A DNA stretch of 7,003 nt from CAZTYW01 sp964617695 (lineage in GTDB: Bacteria > Chloroflexota > Dehalococcoidia > UBA2247 > RBG-13-53-26). Under the pieces are notes generated by a model. The model searched no databases, had not been told where the DNA came from, and was given only the letters and a program-made list of their open reading frames with translations. Of this stretch, positions 6,456 through 7,003 are shown piece by piece. Each line of letters starts with the position of its first letter. The first letter of the stretch is position 1. The stretch spans positions 1-7,003 of the forward strand of contig CAZTYW010000083.1 of the NCBI GenBank assembly GCA_964617695.1, in the 5' to 3' direction. A program made the translations under genes and the position numbers.

Positions 6456-6729
6456 GTATACCGCCAGAGTGGATGTGACAATTGGTAACAACAAGGCCAC
6501 GGAAGCAGAGGGCAGTCGCAGGCGAGCTCTCACCGTCACCCGAACAGACCCTGACCGGGCGACAGGGACTGCGGTCCGCTCCCTAGCTCTATCCCGCACA
6601 TTCGGCAAGAGGCGCCACTGGTCTGCGGGTATCATAACGAGTCAGGCCGTGGCCCTGACACCGGGACCACTACCGCGCTCTCAAGGCCAACCGAGGAAGC
6701 CGACGAACCGCAGCCCGTTCCCGTTCCAC

Positions 6730-6748
6730 GGTGCCATAGCGTGGCACC
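6730..6748. repeat. Perfect 7-bp hairpin in the upstream region
   Basis: GGTGCCA and TGGCACC are exact reverse complements around a five-base TAGCG loop. No T-run follows on either strand, so it is not an intrinsic terminator. It is one of a series of hairpins between 6545 and 6926 and may be part of a structured RNA. Confidence 0.4.
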
Positions 6749-6836
6749 TGGTGTATGCTTCCTGCCCGAATGGGGCACGGGCTCGGCACAAGGACACGAA
6801 ACAACTCAGCGCCTGCGGAAACTTTCGAGAAGTAGA

Positions 6837-6863
6837 GTGTTTGCCGAGACCGCTCGGCAGCAC
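6837..6863. repeat. Extended hairpin in the upstream region
   Basis: TGCCGAG (6842-6848) and CTCGGCA (6853-6859) pair perfectly over a four-base ACCG loop. The stem can be extended by a T-G wobble and a GTG/CAC segment with one bulged base. No T-run follows on either strand. This is the strongest stem of the region. Confidence 0.42.
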
Positions 6864-6961
6864 AGTCCCTCCCAGCCACCTGCACGACGCCTCACCCCCG
6901 GGTTCATGCACTGCGAAAGGCGTGCAAGCCGATTGTTAAAGTGCCCTTTTTCAACCTGAAA

Positions 6962-6988
6962 TTACCACAGTACGTTGCTTTTTGTCAA
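6962..6988 (-). promoter_or_regulatory. Promoter-like site upstream of the oxidoreductase unit
   Basis: On the minus strand a perfect TTGACA (6988-6983) is followed after 15 bp by TGGTAA (6967-6962). This is the same arrangement and spacing as at the promoter of the HMGCS/DUF35-thiolase unit. As classical boxes it would be TTGACA, 18 bp and TAATTT (weak), or 16 bp and GGTAAT (four of six). The predicted start lies about 600 bases before the first oxidoreductase ATG, so it would produce a long leader or a separate small RNA. Confidence 0.45.
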
Positions 6989-7003
6989 TGCCCTGGCAGA
7001 CAA

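Larger units (their letters stand above)
6357..7003. other. 647-base upstream region without a convincing gene; possible long structured leader
   Basis: Open frames here on both strands lack ribosome binding sites and look like arginine/serine/proline-rich GC by-products. The region is rich in short inverted repeats: CAGACCCTG/CAGGGACTG with one mismatch (6545-6571), CCCGCA/TGCGGG (6593-6630 region), GTCAGG/CCTGAC (6641-6659), GGTGCCA/TGGCACC (6730-6748), TGCCC/GGGCA (6763-6777), TGCCGAG/CTCGGCA (6842-6859) and TGCAC/GTGCA (6907-6926). With a promoter-like site at its far edge on the minus strand, it could be a roughly 590-base leader to the oxidoreductase genes or hold a small RNA. I match it to no known riboswitch, RNase P, tmRNA, 6S or SRP RNA. 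It may also be decayed sequence. Confidence 0.45.

Noticed and set aside
6455..6481. TTGTCA-15 bp-TATACG as a proximal minus-strand promoter for the oxidoreductase unit
   Set aside because: The spacer is too short for a standard promoter and the -10 match is only four of six. It remains possible but is weaker than the site at 6962-6988.
6590..6660. Resemblance to parts of a cobalamin riboswitch (CCCGCA, GCCACTGG and GAGTCAGG on the plus strand)
   Set aside because: The conserved GGGAAGGC and the full B12 box are missing, and no plus-strand gene follows. The matches are short and likely chance.
6681..6911. Minus-strand 76-codon open frame in the possible leader
   Set aside because: No Shine-Dalgarno before the ATG, and overlapping frames of similar length look equally random.
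6469..6939. 156-codon plus-strand open frame in the upstream region
   Set aside because: Arg/Ser/Pro-rich composition, no recognisable domain and no Shine-Dalgarno before its ATG. It covers several inverted repeats that better fit non-coding DNA.

Overview
This GC-rich window carries four protein-coding genes, all on the minus strand and each preceded by a clear Shine-Dalgarno sequence. In transcription order (right to left) they are two related FAD-dependent, phytoene-desaturase-like oxidoreductases (6356-4647, then 4595-2916), an HMG-CoA-synthase-like protein fused to a zinc-ribbon/OB-fold (DUF35) domain (2685-1240), and an SCPx-type thiolase (1227-58). There are no tRNAs, rRNAs, CRISPR arrays or insertion sequences that I can recognise. 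The host looks like a GC-rich bacterium with strong AGGAGG-type ribosome binding sites. The gene content resembles sediment or subsurface lineages rich in acyl-CoA and isoprenoid-like metabolism, such as Dehalococcoidia-type Chloroflexota or Desulfobacterota. That placement is an impression and cannot be proved from this window.

Region by region: 1-57 holds a perfect GC-rich hairpin just after the thiolase stop, probably a terminator cut by the window edge. 58-2685 is the two-gene HMGCS/DUF35-thiolase unit, separated by 12 bases. 2686-2915 is a control region with a promoter, a 10-bp palindrome near the predicted start site and, at its far end, a hairpin-plus-TTTT terminator for the upstream genes. 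2916-6356 is the two-gene oxidoreductase unit, with a 51-base gap. 6357-7003 has no convincing gene. It holds a promoter-like site at its far edge, many short inverted repeats, and a GTGAC-N6-GTCAC dyad close to the first gene.

The layout therefore suggests two neighbouring transcription units. Their predicted promoters share TTGACA-15 bp-TGGTAA, which suggests similar expression. A plausible joint role is processing of a lipid- or isoprenoid-like substrate: the two flavoproteins would desaturate or oxidise it, and the thiolase with the HMGCS-like/DUF35 protein would make or break a C-C bond at the CoA-thioester level. The substrate is unknown. The most interesting point is the HMGCS-like/DUF35 fusion. 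It lies next to a thiolase, mirroring the archaeal thiolase-HMGCS-DUF35 complex in two genes, yet it appears to have lost the catalytic cysteine and histidine of HMG-CoA synthase.
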